Made by a program: the position numbers and the translations under genes. Positions 11,998 to 24,760 of a stretch of 64,000 nucleotides of DNA are shown in pieces; positions within the stretch are counted from its first letter, which is position 1, and the number at the start of each line of letters is the position of its first letter. Under the pieces are notes generated by a model that was given only the letters and a program-made list of their open reading frames with translations, was not told the origin of the DNA and did not search any database. The stretch comes from Pomphorhynchus laevis (taxonomy: Eukaryota; Acanthocephala; Palaeacanthocephala; Echinorhynchida; Pomphorhynchidae), in contig WNNJ02000463.1 in NCBI GenBank assembly GCA_012934845.2, forward strand, positions 1 to 64,000. The letters run 5' to 3'.

Positions 11998-13545
11998 TAG
12001 GAACAATACCCCAGTTGAGTTTAGCGTGGGAAATTTTGTTCGCATCTGGACCGAATTTTGGGTATTATGTTAATCCTGCAATGTGCAACTTACTAGTACA
12101 TTTTCTACCATTCCAGGTAGAATCCACATAATTTTGGATGATTCCACATAATTTTGGATAAATCCACATAATTTTGAGGATTAGGAGGATTAGGTGTAGA
12201 ACTTTAATCGAGAGGAAATGTTCTTATTTGAATCTCATAAAGTTAATGTTAAGACCGACGGGATTCGCTTACTAAGGAGTCGGGTTGGCACCGAAGCGTA
12301 CATGGTATCAAAGGTAGAGCACATGATTAGTGGCTGGTGCCTCATCTTAAAAAAATTGTGCCTGATACAGATGCTCATGTAGCTTACTGCCTTCTCACAA
12401 AATCACTTCAATTTAAATGGTCGTTTATACATAGAACGTGTTTAATATCATCGAATTTGTACGAGCCTTTAAAATTGATAATGGAGAATAAATTACTCCC
12501 TAAGATATTGGGTGTGATTAATTTAAGCGTATTTATATCACGTATCTACTCACTACCTACCAGATTAGGAGGATTAGGTGTAGATGATCCCTCGGTAAAC
12601 TCGACTCATCACTATTTAAATTCTATAAAAATGTGTGAACCCTTTCAACTTGACTTACCGATAAATGAGGTAATAAACATTCAGAAGGTAACTTCGGGTC
12701 AAATAGAACGAGAAAATAAAGAGATACTTGAAAATACGAAAAATCAAATAGTTGATATATTAGACACTACGTCAAAGCAAATAATGGAAAACAATTCGAC
12801 CGTAGGGGCATCTGCGTGGCTTACAACAAAACTATATGCCCGCGATTATTTCTATCTTAACCACAAAGATTTTCAGTACGCGATTACGGTTTTCTATGGT
12901 TGGACACCTCAAAATACAAGGAGTATTTGGGCATGTGGAGTACTTGTAGTACACAACATATGTTATCCTGCAAAGTTGGGGGCGTCTTTATTGTAAGGCA
13001 CAATGTCGTGCGAGATTTTATTGCAGATATAGTGAGGGAAGCAGGAGGAAGAGTCGAAGTTGATTGCGTACTTCAACCAGTTCCTGACTCAGTCACATTC
13101 GAAAATTCTAGCACAACACGAGATCACTCAGCGAGACTCGATTTATCATCCACAGGAACCAGCGGAATTATGATAGAGCGATCGTTCGACGACATATGTG
13201 TATTTAATAACCATGCACCGTCATACTCTCTTGGTCCTTCAAGTGCTTTCACGTATCACGAAACACGCAAAAACGCAAAATATGCGAAGCGAATACATGG
13301 GATAGACGGTGGAATATTTACCCCGTTAATATTTTCAACTTGCGGTGGAATAGGACCAAAGGCCAGTACCACTTTAAAACACCTCGCAAGCAGAAAGACG
13401 GATGGCCATAAGGTAAGTTACAGCGACACAATTACACACATAAGAGCCCAACTATCTTTCATCATTGCAAAAGTGGCTCTAGTAGCTTTTCGTGGCCACA
13501 AAATAAATTGAATGTTACAATATGGACACTGACTTCAAAATAATG
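11998..13545 (+). mobile_element. RLE-type LINE, copy B (RT thumb to C-terminal endonuclease)
   Basis: Left part: LFASGPNFGYYVNPAMC, a post-RT block typical of R2/R4/NeSL-like and related elements. Then KTDGIRLLRS-RVGTEAYM, LPTRLGGLGVDDP and a 219-codon open frame at 12,337-12,996. It continues in another frame at 12,900-13,511 with the zinc and endonuclease region: HMLSCKVGGVFIVRHN, DHSARLDL, DDICVFNNHAPSY and FTPLIFSTCGGIG, consistent with a PD-(D/E)XK nuclease. The frame changes at about 12,950. The fingers/palm with the catalytic DD are absent. Family assignment rests on recall of conserved blocks. Confidence 0.65.
12110..12206 (+). repeat. Insert of local duplications inside the RLE LINE
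   Basis: Three near-copies of ATCCACATAATTTTGGAT occur at 12,121-12,178, followed by AGGATTAGGAGGATTAGG. The first motif also occurs at 10,256 (antisense to the WIL coding block of LINE copy 4), the second at about 12,567 in the same RLE element. The patch therefore looks assembled from two nearby sources. Confidence 0.7.
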
Positions 13546-14770
13546 GTAAACTTTTGTGATTAATAAATTTAAAAATTATTATTATAACATACAAGACTAG
13601 AGCCATGCAGCTGTTTTGTCTGCTCACGGTAAAACAAATTATATGTCAGCAAAAACTTAATCCGGATACAGGATATTGAAATTAGAATCTGTGCAAAGCC
13701 ACGTAATTGGCGTTTTCTTGAAATGCACTCTATTTGATATGTTGATGATATTCTCCGGAAGTTTATTCCAAAGCCTCACCGCTTCCGAGTTTGCCGTGAT
13801 GCAGGGTTCTCACAGTAAGAGAGTGACCTCGGTTAGTAGTTCGCTGGCTTCGCTGAATACAGTCGACCGGGAATCCGTCACGCTCGAATAACATATACCC
13901 TAAAACAAAATATCAAGACATACTATACTAGTACGGACTGAAGGAACTCCTATATTGCGCAAGCGGTCCTTATAAGACAATTTCCTGAGGGAATGGCACA
14001 ATCTCGTCAACCTACGGAGGACATTTTCAAGGTCATTCATCTCACCACGTGTACATGGAAATACTGTAGGGATACAATATTCAATAATAGGACGAATAAG
14101 TGAGTTGTATATTATTTTAAGACAGGAAGACGATGGATTACAAAAACACCTCCAGACCACATAGCTAAGTTTCTTGTCGTTTGGATGATTCTGTCCGTGC
14201 TTGGACGACTCTTCAATAACTCGTGCACAAGTATTCCCAAATATCTTGTGCATTGTACATGCGTAATTGTCTCGGCACCTAATTTATATCTAAAAGGAAA
14301 TTTCTTATGTCCTAAGTGCATGTGGCAGCACTTTGATATATTTAACATCAGTCCTGTCTCATTACTCCACCTAACAATATTATCTAAATCTTCCTGGAGC
14401 AGAAAAGAGTCATGATACGATTGAATGCACCGCCATAACTTGAGGTCATCCGCAAACGCTAGGATTTTGCATCTCAGTCTTAATAACAGATCCTGAAGGA
14501 AAATGTTGAACAGTAAAGGACCGAGAATCGTACCTTGAGGCACTCCGGCACAAACATGACGTCGTGAAGAAACACTACTGTCATCTTTTAATAACTCATA
14601 CTGCGATTGGGAAACTGAACTGCATGTTGAGATTAATAAGACACTTATTTCTCGTTTCAAAAATAAGGGCAGATCCTTCCACACAGTCAATGTTTGGCGA
14701 TATTTACACGGAAACAAAGGAAATATTTATGGAGCGAAGCATTGGAGAATGCAATACATGCTTCGGTAGC
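13546..14770 (-). mobile_element. CR1-like LINE fragment (RT and C-terminal end, minus strand)
   Basis: The 201-codon block 14,112-14,717 carries AGVPQGTILGPLLFNIFL, then ILAFADDLKLWRCI (catalytic FADD) and NISKCCHMHLG. The 117-codon block 13,900-14,253 continues with SLIRPIIEYCIPTVFPC. A third frame at about 13,680-13,800 ends with EAVRLWNKLPENIINIS, the usual C-terminal WN-LP motif. The 3' tail lies near 13,560 at an ATAATAATA run. The 5' part, including the endonuclease, is missing, and there are at least two frame changes. Similar proteins are common among CR1/Jockey-superfamily LINEs of invertebrates and flatworms. Confidence 0.8.
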
Positions 14771-15099
14771 ATCTCGATCCATCATAATCTATGTTATGCG
14801 ATCATTGTACAACGGAATTGAATAAATTATGAGCATGAAATATAAACACTGAATCGTTAACCACACTCAAATTTTCGTGAATCCTACGTCTGTGAGCATT
14901 CACAGACGATCGAGTCACTTTGGCACACTTTCAAAACTGCGAAAAATGTGAATGTGGTACTCACCGTGCTATGTTTGACAATTAACTCTGTGAGTTTATG
15001 TGACTTATAGAATTTCGGGGGCTACAGCTGTTTGATAAAATATTACTTGACATCTCTGAATTACATCCTCTTGTGTAAAATTCTAAATATAAATTATAA
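14771..15099. other. Unassigned stretch with one hairpin
   Basis: No gene is seen. A 9-bp perfect hairpin (CGTCTGTGA/TCACAGACG, loop GCAT) lies at about 14,888-14,909. Confidence 0.5.
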
Positions 15100-15225
15100 T
15101 TGGATTTTTGTTTTTAAAGCAATTTATTTTTATTTTTTAATTTTAAGCAATGTGTTTTTGGAAGGGACTTTCTACAAAATATCCGATTTTTGGATTAAAA
15201 CGCTTTATTACTGTAAAAAATAACA
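15100..15225 (+). mobile_element. Scrap of Penelope-like element
   Basis: The reading SDFWIKTLYY at 15,182-15,213 matches EDFWIKTLN, which in the 36.3 kb element links the GIY-YIG domain to the RT region. Only a few dozen bases are recognisable. Confidence 0.45.
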
Positions 15226-15289
15226 GCAAGTTTTTTTATCGCATCAACCAAAATAAGCAACATGAAAAAAATTATTCTATCATTCCTGC

Positions 15290-18200
15290 AATGTTCGCCA
15301 ATAAAGGCTAAAATGCAGAGGCATCGCTATTGTACTTTTCATTTACGTTTCTAACGCCACAATCGAGGCTTTTTGCTGCATCCAAACAAACTGGCTATTG
15401 AAAACCAGTATAATACCACATCCCCACCTTATCGCTATCAACGTAATCATTCAAATTTGCTGGCTGAAGTCTTAATCTTTACTTCGACATTGTTTTTATC
15501 TTCACTTACCCATCTCGGTTCCTGATCGCACTCCTCGGTCGAATCCATTTTAATAAATTTGATTATCTCGGCTTTGTTATCAACGTGTTTGTTCGTCAAG
15601 TTCCGCTGGCTGATTAATCTTGATTGTTCAGAAAAACTGATATAAATTTAATAACGTGTCTGACGTCGCGCACATGTCGTGGCATTCTGCTTAGCTCATC
15701 ACCCACATCTGATGTTATGCCCGTAATGATATCTTTCTTCCATTGTGTAATACATTTACTGTTTCCTGGTTTGTCTAACCGTGTTTACAAATTTCAAATT
15801 CAGATTACTTTAGTTTTCCTTCCTATTTATCGCTGAATGGGTCTTCAATCGTGCTTAAAAAGTACATGCTGGTAATCAACCTGTCTAGAAATTTGGACTC
15901 AGATTATACCAGAACACTGCCTCGGGAGGGAATGTTGGTACCGTTCGGCTGCCCGTTGAATGATGCGAGATTTCTCTCGATAACTTTGTTTCCTTCTAAA
16001 TAATAGGTTGCTTAAAACTACATTCAAACTACCCATTTATTACGAAGTTCACGCATTTGTTGAGATCGAAAACCGGTGCCATTGTCCATAATAATTTGTC
16101 AGTATATCAATAGTAAAAATAATATCAATCTACACTTTTTATAACTCGTCTAAGGTATCGCGTTTTAATACATACCAACTTGGCCGTGATACGATTAGTG
16201 TGAAGAAGTCTACTCATCTGCAGTGAGCAATGTCAATCTCCACACGGATTATATTCCTCATACACAGTGGAGAAAAGGCCGTGGTAGTGTATTAATGTAT
16301 TGATAAATTGTGCATTTCAGAACTAATCTATCAAATGCTAAAATGCAGAGGTACTGCCATTGTACTTTTCACTTTTCTATCACTGCAATCAAAGCCTTTT
16401 GATGCATCCAAACAATATAGCGAGCAAGTATACTGCAATTCCATGTACCCATTAGGATTGAATGGCGTGGTACAAGGAATTGGCAGAAGTAGTATAATAC
16501 ATAATAAACAACTATATTGTAGTAATTCGGTTAAACGCAAACCAAGAAGTCATGGTGATAAAAGGAATAGGAAAAATAGAATTAAAAATATTAAAAAAGA
16601 TAAATATATAAATGAACAATTAGAAATATTAAAACAACTTTCAAGAGATAATAAGCTAAAACATCTTTATGTAAATATAAGTAGTTTTTCTTAAGAAATC
16701 ATTTGTTCAATAAATCAAAAATTAATTAACGACTTTGATTGATATGTTGAGTTGTATAATAGACAATTATTGTAATATAAAACACTATAATCGGACAATA
16801 AATGTTAATAATAACAATAGAAAATATACATTAACCATAAACTTCATTAATAAATGTATAGATAACATAAATATAGAGAACTTTTAAATAACTAAAAGTA
16901 ACGAGATAATAATATCAGAATTAAGTAAATATATTCCTAGAATAAGGTATAAACTTTTATCGCCATTAGGACTAAAAATTTGTAATTATAATAAAGAATT
17001 AAAATAAATAGGTAACGATGATATTAGAAACATAATGGAAACAGAATGCAATTGTAAAAGTCTTAATTTTGATAAAATAAATGAACATATATGTATCCAT
17101 AATCTAGAATTAATTGAAAATTGTGAATTAAGAAAGCTGCTATCAAAAGGGTATAAATATAGATTAAATAATAGCAACGACAAAAATAAACTTTACAATT
17201 CGTTATATGATGACTTAAATGTTTACTTTGGTAAGGTGATTAATAGTGAAAGTTCGAATATATCTAAGATAAACATTTGGAAAGATTATATATTTGATAA
17301 AATTAAAAATAAAATGAAAATAACAAACAATTATGAAAGAAAAGATAAAATTAATAAAGATATGTATAAAGAACTTACTAAATTAAAGGATAACTATATA
17401 ATAACAACTATTGATAAAGCTAGTAATAACTTTGTCTTCATATGCAAAAAGCTTTATTATGATATACTGATGAAATAAGTTAATTATAATGATTTAAATG
17501 TAAATGCAACATATGAACGTAGTGATTTTAGTTTAGAAACAATTATTAAAAGTCATTGTTCTATAATGGATAAGAAGGGTATAAAAATTGAATCAGATAA
17601 TAAAACTATACCTATATTATATTGGAATCCAAAGCTACACATAAATCCAATAAAACCTAGGTTTATATGTAGCGCTATTAAATGTGCATTACAACCCCAC
17701 TCGATGAAGACTTCAATTCGGTGAATAAACTAAGCGTACATTCATGTACCGTGAATCTATTTACGATCTCCGCGTAATCTTCCCTCCAGACGTAGACGTC
17801 CTTCTCTGTTTACAATAATAACCTGTGCATGTCATGGTGATTTACTTGCTTGATGATTCCCATGTCCAACATTCGTTTCACTTCCAAAGCAATGAAGCAG
17901 TAATCTTCAATATTACGTCTCGATACGGAATTGATAGATATTTCAAGTTTTTTAAGTCGTCTGAATTAATTTCCATGCTTGAAAATTGTCCAATTGTCAA
18001 TCTTTCTTGCTTAACAATTCCTCGAAGTCGAATAGAAACACTCAAATGTAAACGCAGTAATTGATTACCAAGTATCAAATTACGACATAGGTGAACATTA
18101 CGAAACATTAAACGTCAGAATAGTTGCGATTACAATAATATATCGGTAGTACGCATTGTTCATTGCATACATATAAATTATAATATGATCAATGGAAATC

Positions 18201-19160
18201 CTAACACAAGATTATGTTTGCAAATAACTGATGAATTGACGAAATTGGAAGGGCTTCTGGTATCGATAAGAGCATCCAGCTTTTGATTCCCAACACGAAC
18301 TTGTACCGTCATGTCGTCCAGTTTTGATGCATCACCATTTGCATTGTGACAAAAGATAATATTTAGTGATTCTCCGTCGGACTCTTTTGGTCGAATACTA
18401 CGATTATATTTTCGTCTCGATCAAAACATCTTTGCATAGCAATTTTCTTAATTTCCATGTTTTAAGAGAATGAACATTCAGCATCCCGGGCTGGACAACG
18501 ATTGCTGGTATGTATAGCTTCATCACAAAAGTATCACATTTTCTTGTTAAACTTATGAGCTCCAGCAATAGATTCATCATGGTCTGAAATATCAATATCA
18601 GTATTTGGTTTGAACTTTTGGTCTCTTTCAAGGCATTGACGGATAATTCGGGTGTAGATATTCGTTTGATTGAGTTTGAGTTGCTTTTAATGTTCAAGCG
18701 ACTTGATATGCTTTTTCTTTATCAATGGAATTGGTTTAGAGTATGCGCTGACGAATTTCGTTCGATTGCAATCCAGTAATAAATTAATCTCAAATAAGAA
18801 ATCATGCACCTCGTTAGCTTAGACATCCTTAGAAATGAATTGCACACAAGCGTTTCAAGGCGATCCATATGTTAGGTATCTAGTCATCAAGAGTATGACC
18901 AGCAGATCATAATATATATCGTTTGTAAGTTGAATTTGTAACTTTTATGGACGATTTGTCGAGGACATACATTGCTGAGTTATAATCTAGACATTCGTCG
19001 ATTTTATCAAATAACTGAGCTAAAATTGAAATTTTCAGAAGATCAAGTTTGTCATCTACCTAATCGATTTTGAGTCGTTTAATGGCATTTTTGAAGCGAT
19101 ATCGCCTGTGACGCCATTCGCGTTATACGTTAAGACAGTCTGCTTACAGTATCCATCTAT
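15290..19160 (-). mobile_element. Ty3/gypsy LTR-retrotransposon fossil, broken
   Basis: Minus-strand remains in the canonical Ty3/gypsy order: a gag-like stretch (about 18,450-19,160), an aspartic protease around 18,230-18,420, a reverse transcriptase N-terminal part around 17,700-18,150, RNase H around 16,336-16,420, and an integrase core around 15,950-16,260. A second RNase H-like scrap lies at about 15,305-15,400. A Penelope-like fragment (16,430-17,690, opposite strand) sits between RT and RNase H. No LTR pair was identified. The element is old and broken many times. Confidence 0.65.
16430..17690 (+). mobile_element. Penelope-like element fragment (RT N-terminal region)
   Basis: Closely related to the element at 33.6-36.7 kb: it starts at SMYPLGLNGVVQGIGRSS and runs through the Lys/Asn-rich region and the open block 17,035-17,478 (ITTIDKASNNFVFIC) to YWNPKLHINPIKPRFIC, the beginning of the RT fingers. 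It ends there, so the RT palm is missing. It is broken by several stops. It lies inside the Ty3/gypsy fossil in the opposite orientation, so it is younger than that fossil. Confidence 0.8.
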
Positions 19161-19856
19161 CATAAAGAATTCAATTCATGAATAAAATTGTGATAAGTAT
19201 TACTTTCTATTTTTCTTTATTTCATTTTGCTGACTGATTTTATGATCGGACAAAACAGCCTTCGTAGTTACAGTCCTGTACAACAATAACAATAACCAGA
19301 AAGAATAAATGGATTTTATTTACGAATCTATAAATCGTAATAAGTATTAGATAAAGTTGAATGTAAAGATGTAAAGCTATTAATATGATATCACAATAGC
19401 TTAACGATCGAATCTTTCTGGAATCCCATTTTATGTACAGGTTTCAAAGTAAGGTTGCACTATTGATCCGAGTTGAGAAGGCACTTCCTGATGTATCGGG
19501 GTTTAGGTAATTAAGGCTAACGACTACCTAGTAATGGTAGAAAACAAAATCAGATCGAAAGATTAATCTATTCAGCGACTTCCTTAATTACATTGATCTA
19601 TCATAATATAAACATGGCTTTGACGAGCAGGAAATCACTTAATACATCGATCAACTTTCTTACCAAGCACCACTTACGATTATAATAGAAATAACTTGTC
19701 TTTTAAGCATAGCAGGGATCAGTCCAATAGAAGATAAAATTAACGGTTATATTCTACGTGATCTGTCTTAGCGCGTTGTCACTTAATTTAGGTGCTAACT
19801 TAGTTAAATATTGATGAAAATTCTGTAATATCTAACTTAGTTAAATATTTATAAAA

Positions 19857-19894
19857 ATATTGCTGTGATAGTAAGGGTACTATCACAGCAATAT
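19857..19894. repeat. Perfect 17-bp inverted repeat, 4-nt loop
   Basis: The arm ATATTGCTGTGATAGTA and its exact reverse complement are separated by AGGG. It could be a minimal foldback element or a hairpin RNA; no flanking copy is seen. Confidence 0.9.
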
Positions 19895-20119
19895 GACCAG
19901 CTAAATGCGTGGTTCCTATACTAAAGTCCACTCAAAATATATTAGATTAGTCCATTTTATTTATTATAGACAATTCGTTACATTTTTATAAAATACAATA
20001 ATTGGGCATCAAATATATAATACAATTTTAAATAAATGATGGGGTTAAAATGCATATAAATATATGTTTTAATAAATATAATGGTTTAATATTAATATAA
20101 AATCAATAAGAGAAATCGT

Positions 20120-20270
20120 TCTTCGTTTTACATTTCTTTTCCCCTGCAGATTTAAACTGCGATAAATCTTGGAAATCTCCGTTGATATATATGGTATAGA
20201 GTATTCTTGTCGTTTTAATAGAAACATTGAGAATACGAGCCATATCAATAAATTTAGTCTCTTTTTGAGG
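20120..20270 (-). other. Short reading resembling a helix-turn-helix
   Basis: In one minus-strand frame the text reads KFIDMARILNVSIKTTRI and continues about 30 residues to a stop. The spacing is like the HTH at the N-terminus of many DNA transposases, but the open stretch is only about 55 codons and I see no transposase catalytic region. Treat as a guess. Confidence 0.2.
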
Positions 20271-21567
20271 TTATTCAAAAATACATTCCACCATATTCTA
20301 TGTGATGACCTGTCTGGGTTTCCTTATTCATCATTGTTCTCCAACTTCTGGTATATTCTCCGTTTCCTGAGCTATAGTAGATTGTAAATAAATAGAGCAT
20401 TTCTAACGTTCAAATTTAGAACGTTTAAAAGTATTTATTTTTACAATCATAGTTACCTGGACTTTGCTTGATACATAAGGTCAATGGATGCTTTGAGAAA
20501 TTCAGAAACACAATTGCACTCAAGAGTCGACACCAAATCCAAGGGGATTTCTGTTTTTAAATTATATTAAGCATGATTGCATTATGAAGTTGGCAACAAT
20601 TCTGAGGGAACACAACACTGACCGTTTATAAAATATAGTTAGATATTGCAATAAGTGAGGGTATACAGATAATAATATAGTTCTCAGTTTAAAAGAGGGC
20701 ATAAAACACTGAGATGGATTCAACGATCAATATGTAAATCTAGATGGTTTATGTGCTATACTAAGTAATGATGATCTATTGATTTATTGCTTTATGCACA
20801 TTCAATATGCTAAGAAGGTTGGTTTCAAATTCTTTTCAAGTGTATTTATCTATCAGGATTCGTAGACACAAAAATTTCATAACTTAAGTTAAAAGGGCAC
20901 TTAAAAGTGTCCATTTCACTTTCACGTTTCAACACATTGAGTTGAAAATATGTCATTTAATCTTTGTGCTACTAATTACTGATGACGTTTGATTTCCGTT
21001 GCACAATTCTTTATAGGAAAATGATCTTTATTTATATTAAAATACCACTCGAATTCAATATTTAGTTTCTAGCAACATAATATATTAAATATTTAAAAAG
21101 TTTTTAATTTAAATGTTTGATTCCCAGAAGTAATTGCAGGCATCAATGATGATTTTTCTATAAAGCTAAGTGATTATGTTTATATAATAATTGCCGTATG
21201 TAATACTTTACACATACAATAATTATTTAACTTGCGAAAATGTAATTTTGAGTGTTACTTTCTTGCTATATTTTAAAAAATCATAAGAATAGATTTGCAT
21301 CTCGTCATTAATTTGGAAATTAGATGCAATTTTTCCGCAGTTTATGTAAGATCTATCAAATTATTAAATTTAAGAGATGGTTGCAATGATGTCCAAAATG
21401 TTGTCAAAGGAAAGCGTTCTTTTTACATGTGCCACGAACAAGATAATATTACAAATTAACGAAAAATTACAAATTAATCGATTTGAATAAAGAATAAAGT
21501 TCTTATGATATGTCTCGACGAAAGGACATATGTTTCGAACCGATGGCAATAGAGTCCTTAGGTGCGA

Positions 21568-21594
21568 TTTAATGGTGCCCCGTACACCATTAAA
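21568..21594. repeat. 10-bp perfect hairpin
   Basis: TTTAATGGTG and CACCATTAAA flank a 7-base C-rich loop, in a small block (21,540-21,750) of higher GC that is otherwise unassigned. Confidence 0.8.
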
Positions 21595-21820
21595 TTTGTG
21601 GATGAACTTGGCATGCGATTGAATAGGAGTACCGACGAACGTCGATCGGCGTCTTTTTTTATTCCAAATACTAAGTCTGGCAGTTCAACTAGGCAACACA
21701 GCATGTATCAAGGGGAATATGCAAGATTGCGGTCAAGAAATAAACTTCATTGATCTGTCTTTAAATGTCTTTTTATTTGATTTATTTAAATAACATTTTA
21801 AATATGATAATAACGTTTTT

Positions 21821-21860
21821 CTTATGATGATATTCCTGTTATCAGGAATATCATCATAAG
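21821..21860. repeat. Perfect 18-bp inverted repeat, 4-nt loop
   Basis: The arm CTTATGATGATATTCCTG is followed, after TTAT, by its exact reverse complement. Confidence 0.9.
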
Positions 21861-22263
21861 ATATGTTTTGAATTGACGTTGCCCAATCCACAACGTCAAT
21901 GAAATGTTACTGACATGCAATTGATATCTTGAAAATATAAGTTACGATTTCTTTTGAACATAAAGAAGATTGTCATTCGATTGATTTACTTCGATAATTC
22001 AATTTTATTATATACGTTTAAACCTCGAAAGAATTCTATTTTGCATTTAGATAAATGATTTATTGTAGAATTACAATCAATTTGATTTATGAATGCTAAC
22101 CTTTCTAGCATTATTGTATTTTTAGATAAATAATAAAGCAACAATGAAATGATCCATACTATCAATGCGTGGAAACAATATAAATTTTGAGGTTTGATAA
22201 CATATTAATACGCTCAATTATATAATTCAATAATTAATTCTAATGATTTATAGTTTTAAATTC

Positions 22264-22468
22264 AAGATTAATGAAATTAGATGAATCTACAAATTGAAAT
22301 ACGATATTAATTAATAGAAAATTATTAAATACAAGAATAATGAAATTAGATGAATCTACAAATTGAAATACGATATTAATTAATAGAAAATTATTAAATA
22401 CAAGAATAGTGAAATTAGATGAATCTACAAATTTAAATACGATATTAATTAAAAGAAAATTATTTATA
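22264..22468. repeat. Tandem repeat, about 69 bp, three copies
   Basis: Three successive units share ATGAAATTAGATGAATCTAC and the following AT-rich block. The first two are almost identical and the third decays at its end. There is no coding signal. Confidence 0.85.
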
Positions 22469-22469
22469 A

Positions 22470-24270
22470 ATAATTATAAATAATTTAATAATTTTATATA
22501 AGATAAGTTATATCAAGTTTAAATTTAAAATATAATTGAATGTCAAAAAATGTCATTGATATGTCACTTATCAGGTATATTCATTAATTTAAAATTAAAG
22601 TTAAACTATTTAATAAATAAAAATCTTAAATATCAAATGTTATGTAATTTATTCAATTTTTTTAGAAATATGCAATATTCTTTAAGATAACGGCAATTTA
22701 TAACGAATAAATTGCTTTAAAATATTATGTCCAATTTCCTTAATAGAAATATATTTAAATTAAGCATATATTAAACATTTATTTAAATTAAACATACAAA
22801 TAGCTAAATAGTAGATTTTTAAAAAATAGAGCATTTCTAACATTCAAATTTATAGCGATTGAGAAGAATTAATATTAAATTAATTGAGAAGAATAATATT
22901 TACATTCAAATATTATTCACAATTAAAATCTAAAATATTGGCAACTAGTCAAACTTTAAAATCGTGTGTTAGGAAAGTCGGCTCGTGACTTTAGCCTAGT
23001 TAAGATTTTGCAGCTTTTTTGGCTGCAAAATCATTTAATTATTCGTTTTAAGGTTATTTTAGCCGTTTCTATTACTTTATGCTTGTTCAATTTCATTTCC
23101 ACATCCCTTATTTTAATAATTTTATTTGTTACACCTACAGGTAGTCGTTTCTGAATATTATCTGATTATAAGTATGTAAAACTGTTATTTTTACCATGTA
23201 AATTACCATATATTAAATTTTGATATAATTTAAATATTATAATTTCTTTATTATTTTTATATACAATTACTTTATATATAATATTTATAAATAATATTAT
23301 AATTATAATTATATATAATATTTTATATATTAAATAATATATAAATTAATATAATATAATATATAATATATAATATATTAATATATTATATATTAATATA
23401 TATTAATATATAATATATTAATGTATATTAATATATATAATTAATTTATAATTATATATAATATTTATAACTGTTAACTCTTGAAGATATCTGTATTACT
23501 GCTGCAAAGAAAGTTTAAATGCAGAAAATGAGTTGTTTGAATCCCTGCTTGATAGAATGATCGTGCCGGCCGTTAAAAAACGAAAGTATTTTTTCTGAAA
23601 GTAATTTATTCTAGGTTTCATGAAGAAAACATGATGATCTAGATCCTAGAGCATTGATGCATTCAATACATTTAGTCTAGCTAACACAGTATACTAACTA
23701 ATTCGTTATTCTTGTGGGTACAGTAGCCAATAGCTCAACGATGACGTGAATGCATTTGAGTTGAGTATAATAAAACAGTTTCATCATACCCAAGACACCC
23801 ATAATCAATGTGATTTTACTTGTTCTTTACCGTAGATTAGAATGATCGCTAGACAATCTGTATAAATTTAAAATTCAAATTAGCTGTTATGACATATATT
23901 GGCTAATATAAGCGCTGACAGGTCAATAAAGAAGATATAGTAAATTATCTCGATATTATATATGCAAATTCTATTATTTGCGAACATAATCATAAAGTAT
24001 GAATCTTTATTTATTTACTAGTAAGCAAATAAATAGAAACAACTAATAAGCATTAAAAAACGGAAATCATTTGAATGTTTTAAAATTGCTTCGCCAAATG
24101 ATGAGATACGGTGCTGTTAAACGATAGAACCAACTATTCTCTTAAATAATTGCTTGTCTCTTTAACGTCTTCACCGTAGCTGGAGAAGATGAATGGAATA
24201 GAAATAGATTATTATTGTAAATGACATTTTAGTCAGATTGCAAATTAAAAGTTATCAGTGTCTCAGTCCG
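22470..24270. other. AT-rich stretch with one hairpin and an AT-only block
   Basis: A hairpin at 23,004-23,032 has 11-bp arms (GATTTTGCAGC / GCTGCAAAATC). From about 23,220 to 23,470 the sequence is almost entirely A and T, with TATAATATATTAA-type near-repeats. No gene is recognised. Confidence 0.6.
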
Positions 24271-24275
24271 TCGTC

Positions 24276-24760
24276 CCCAGGTCGCAGTGACGGTCTCCGC
24301 CGTCACTGCGACCAGCCTCTCCGCCGTCACTGCGAGGCTCGTCGCAGTGACGGCGGAGACGCTTACCGAGTTCGTCAAAAAAGTGGTAGCCCCTCTACCC
24401 AAGGCGCTTAGAGTTTCAATACCTATCGGTATGAAATCCATGCTGCTGGAAGTGATGGCCTCGTACTTTTTCTTCTATCTTTCCTCATAGTCTGTGGCTA
24501 CGCACCTGCTTTTGACAACGCTATAGATATATGACTTGGAGACAGTGGATCTACACACATCACGTCCCAGCATGCAAAACGCCCACGTTCCCACGGGGTC
24601 ACCGTGTGCCAACCGGTCGTTTTCCCTCGGAGCGAGTTAAACCTGGAGGTTCAAGGCGACTCGGTACGTGAGCTTTCCTTAGCGCATCTTGAACTATGCT
24701 GTTCAGCATGGAATAAAATAAACTTTCAATATCATAATTCGCTTTATGTATTTTGTTTAC
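24276..24760. other. GC-rich island with nested inverted repeats, unassigned
   Basis: About 480 bases of much higher GC than the surroundings. At 24,281-24,312 and 24,321-24,356 two adjacent hairpins use the same arm (GTCGCAGTGACGG and its complement), so several alternative foldings exist. Downstream there is an open frame to 24,490 and a stretch with Alu/SINE-like GC content, but no tRNA or protein family is recognised. Foreign origin or a decayed element is likely; unknown. Confidence 0.4.

Larger units (their letters stand above)
19161..21540. other. AT-rich stretch, mostly unassigned
   Basis: No supported gene. It holds a perfect hairpin at 19,857-19,894 and a short minus-strand reading with a helix-turn-helix look near 20,130-20,270 (listed separately). 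The rest shows nothing recognisable. Confidence 0.5.

Noticed and set aside
13676-13891. 71-codon plus-strand frame
   Set aside because: It is the antisense shadow of the CR1-like LINE C-terminus, which has the WNKLP motif on the minus strand.
15929-16000. TGTTGGTACC as a possible LTR start of the Ty3/gypsy fossil
   Set aside because: No second copy in the expected position, so no LTR pair can be claimed.
20069-20387. Overlapping open frames on both strands near 20.1-20.4 kb
   Set aside because: Short, no ordered family motifs, and frames on both strands are equally open as expected for AT-biased sequence. Only a weak helix-turn-helix-like reading is kept.
24640-24665. GGTTCAAGGC as a tRNA/SINE B box
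   Set aside because: No matching A box or cloverleaf upstream at the right distance.
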